Shown here: in pieces, positions 18,058-19,158 of the stretch | How positions within the stretch are numbered: the first letter of the stretch is position 1 | How the letters are laid out: every line of letters begins with the position of its first letter | NCBI GenBank assembly: GCA_018398765.1 | Contig: JAHBMJ010002344.1 | Span: forward strand, 1 to 19,158 | Length of the DNA stretch: 19,158 nt | Direction of reading: 5' to 3' | Source of the DNA: Chromera velia | Taxonomy: Eukaryota > Sar > Chromeraceae | Made by a program: the position numbers and the translations under genes | Notes under the pieces: generated by a model | The model's input: only the letters and a program-made list of their open reading frames with translations | What the model was told of the DNA's origin: nothing | The model's database searches: none

Positions 18058-18627
18058 ATGGAAGCCCGCGTGTCCCAATTCCTCTCAGATTCTCAGAAGC
18101 CCCTGGATGCGAAGACCCTGAAGGAGATTGACAAGCTCAGAAAGTTTTTGTTCAAAAACCAAGGCTACAGATTTGGAGACAAAGAGCAGGGCCAGCTTTT
18201 CGAAGCCGTGCAGACGCACGCATCTCGGCTCGCAGCATCTCCCGAAGAGGCACAACGAAATGCAGCGCTACAACTTGTAGACGATGCACTGAAAATGCCG
18301 TTCAATGTCTTCGGCACTGCACATAAGAAGAAACTCCTTAATTGGTACCATAAGTTGACTCCTGACGAGAAAGGGGGGGGGAAATCTACTGGAGACGGCG
18401 AAGCTTCGCGTCTTCACGTGGACCTTATTGAAATCAGTACTTCTGGTACTTTGACGTTCATGAGTGCAGACGGCGAGACTCGGGAAGTCCAAGCCGACTC
18501 TCTGCCCGAATCCGTTGACTTTAAATCTGTACAGGAAGCCTTCGAGAAGGGAATGCCGGTAGAGGCCTACATAGACCCCGGAACTTCGGCTGTGATCTCT
18601 CTTGAGGTGACGCAACAAAGCACTTAG
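18058..18627 (+). CDS. Small protein with eIF5A-like C-terminal OB domain
   Basis: 189 residues, single exon. Residues 118-189 (RLHVDLIEISTSGTLTFMSA, then DGETREVQADSLPE, then VQEAFEKGMPVEAYI and a final strand) match the C-terminal S1/OB-like domain of eIF5A in spacing and pattern: Q/VDLIxIS, LTFMxxDGETRE, LPE, then EAFEKGxxV. The eIF5A N-terminal SH3-like domain and its hypusine lysine loop (TSKTGKHGHAK in typical eIF5A) are absent. Residues 1-103 are instead predicted helical, charged, and unrecognised (KLRKFLFKNQGYRFGDKEQG; KKKLLNWYHKL). The linker is encoded across a run of nine G (18373-18381), a place where assembly errors are likely, though both domains are in one frame. Function unknown; a role in translation would be a guess. 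Confidence 0.7.
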   Translation: MEARVSQFLSDSQKPLDAKTLKEIDKLRKFLFKNQGYRFGDKEQGQLFEAVQTHASRLAASPEEAQRNAALQLVDDALKMPFNVFGTAHKKKLLNWYHKLTPDEKGGGKSTGDGEASRLHVDLIEISTSGTLTFMSADGETREVQADSLPESVDFKSVQEAFEKGMPVEAYIDPGTSAVISLEVTQQST

Positions 18628-18930
18628 AAAATATAAAGACTGGGTGGTTCAGTCAGCAAGGATGTGCATGACGCCGCGCTCTGCAGAGAGCTACAGATAG
18701 GGTCTGCATTCAAAGTAGTTGGGTCTGAAATTTCCGCTTTTTTCGTGTGCCGTGCTCACTCATTTTCATAGTTCATCCTCTGACCGGAGTGTGCGAATAT
18801 CGGTGTTGCTCTTCTGTGTGTTCAGTGCGTTTCTGAGTGTGTGTGTGTGTATGCGTGTGTGTGCGTGGGTGTACCTGGCCGTGGGAGTGTGTGAGTATTT
18901 GAGTTTTAAATTTTTGTTTCTATTTATCTG
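18628..18930. other. 3' flank of the eIF5A-like gene
   Basis: No further gene supported. Contains a (TG)n stretch at about 18838-18865. Confidence 0.5.
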
Positions 18931-19158
18931 CCTCTCTCTCTCCCTCTCCCTCTCCCTCTCCCTCTCCCTCTCCCTCTGCCTCTGCCTCTGCCTCTGCCTC
19001 TGCCTCTGCCTCTGCCTCTGCCTCTGCCTCTGCCTCTGCCTCTGCCTCTGCCTCTGCCTCTGCCTCTGCCTCTGCCTCTGCCTCTGCCTCTGCCTCTGCC
19101 TCTGCCTCTGCCTCTGCCTCTGCCTCTGCCTCTGCCTCTGCCTCTGCCTCTGCCTCTG
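18931..19158 (+). repeat. (CTCCCT)n changing to (CTGCCT)n array, runs off the window
   Basis: Six or so CTCCCT units (to 18977) are followed by about 30 perfect CTGCCT units from 18978 to the last base. The true length is unknown. Confidence 0.95.

Noticed and set aside
18978-19158. Telomere
   Set aside because: CTGCCT units do not match TTTAGGG/TTAGGG-type telomere repeats, and the array grows out of CTCCCT microsatellite.
1-19158. CRISPR array, tRNA or rRNA gene
   Set aside because: Repeats are contiguous or irregular with no unique spacers, and no tRNA-like or rRNA-like stretch was seen by eye.

Overview
This is eukaryotic nuclear DNA with intron-rich genes, long introns packed with microsatellites, and no operons. 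A calcium-dependent protein kinase (kinase plus EF-hands) together with a peptide deformylase carrying a two-part signal-plus-transit leader points to an alveolate with a complex, red-derived plastid. A chromerid such as Chromera velia is the best guess. This is inference from gene content and leader type, not a database match.

Layout. (1) 242-2415, minus strand: plastid-type peptide deformylase in two exons; the last 97-nt coding exon lies 1.3 kb beyond an apparent TAG stop. (2) 2416-3045: divergent promoter region with a very GC-rich block. (3) 3046-12293, plus strand: a 17-exon CDPK of 962 predicted residues. It has an N-myristoylation signal, a complete kinase domain, a CDPK junction, EF-hands 1, 3 and 4, a second EF-hand split by about 157 low-complexity residues, and a 340-residue tail. 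Its introns hold (GA)n, (TG)n and (TCTG)n arrays and a dispersed short element found in two introns. (4) 12294-14580: intergenic, no gene supported. (5) 14581-15990: an AT- and CTAG-rich island with a 228-bp MITE (terminal inverted repeats, 8-bp target duplication) and a decayed reading frame whose first stops are all TAA/TAG. (6) 16008-17542, minus strand: an ARF-like GTPase with an abnormal switch II, followed in a shifted frame by a conserved uncharacterised domain. One base in a C5 run would join the two into a 511-residue fusion. (7) 17543-18057: second divergent promoter region. (8) 18058-18627, plus strand: a small protein with an eIF5A-like C-terminal OB domain but no hypusine domain. 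(9) 18628-19158: 3' flank ending in a long CTCTGC hexamer array.

The genes form two divergent pairs (PDF/CDPK and ARL/eIF5A-like) and show no shared pathway beyond both the CDPK and the ARL starting with MGxxxS, which predicts membrane anchoring by myristate. The most interesting signals are the ARL fusion, the split EF-hand CDPK, the eIF5A-like protein without its hypusine domain, the GTC-type donor sites, and the intact-looking MITE. All exon joins are read by eye from phase, splice consensus and family motifs; no transcript data were available.
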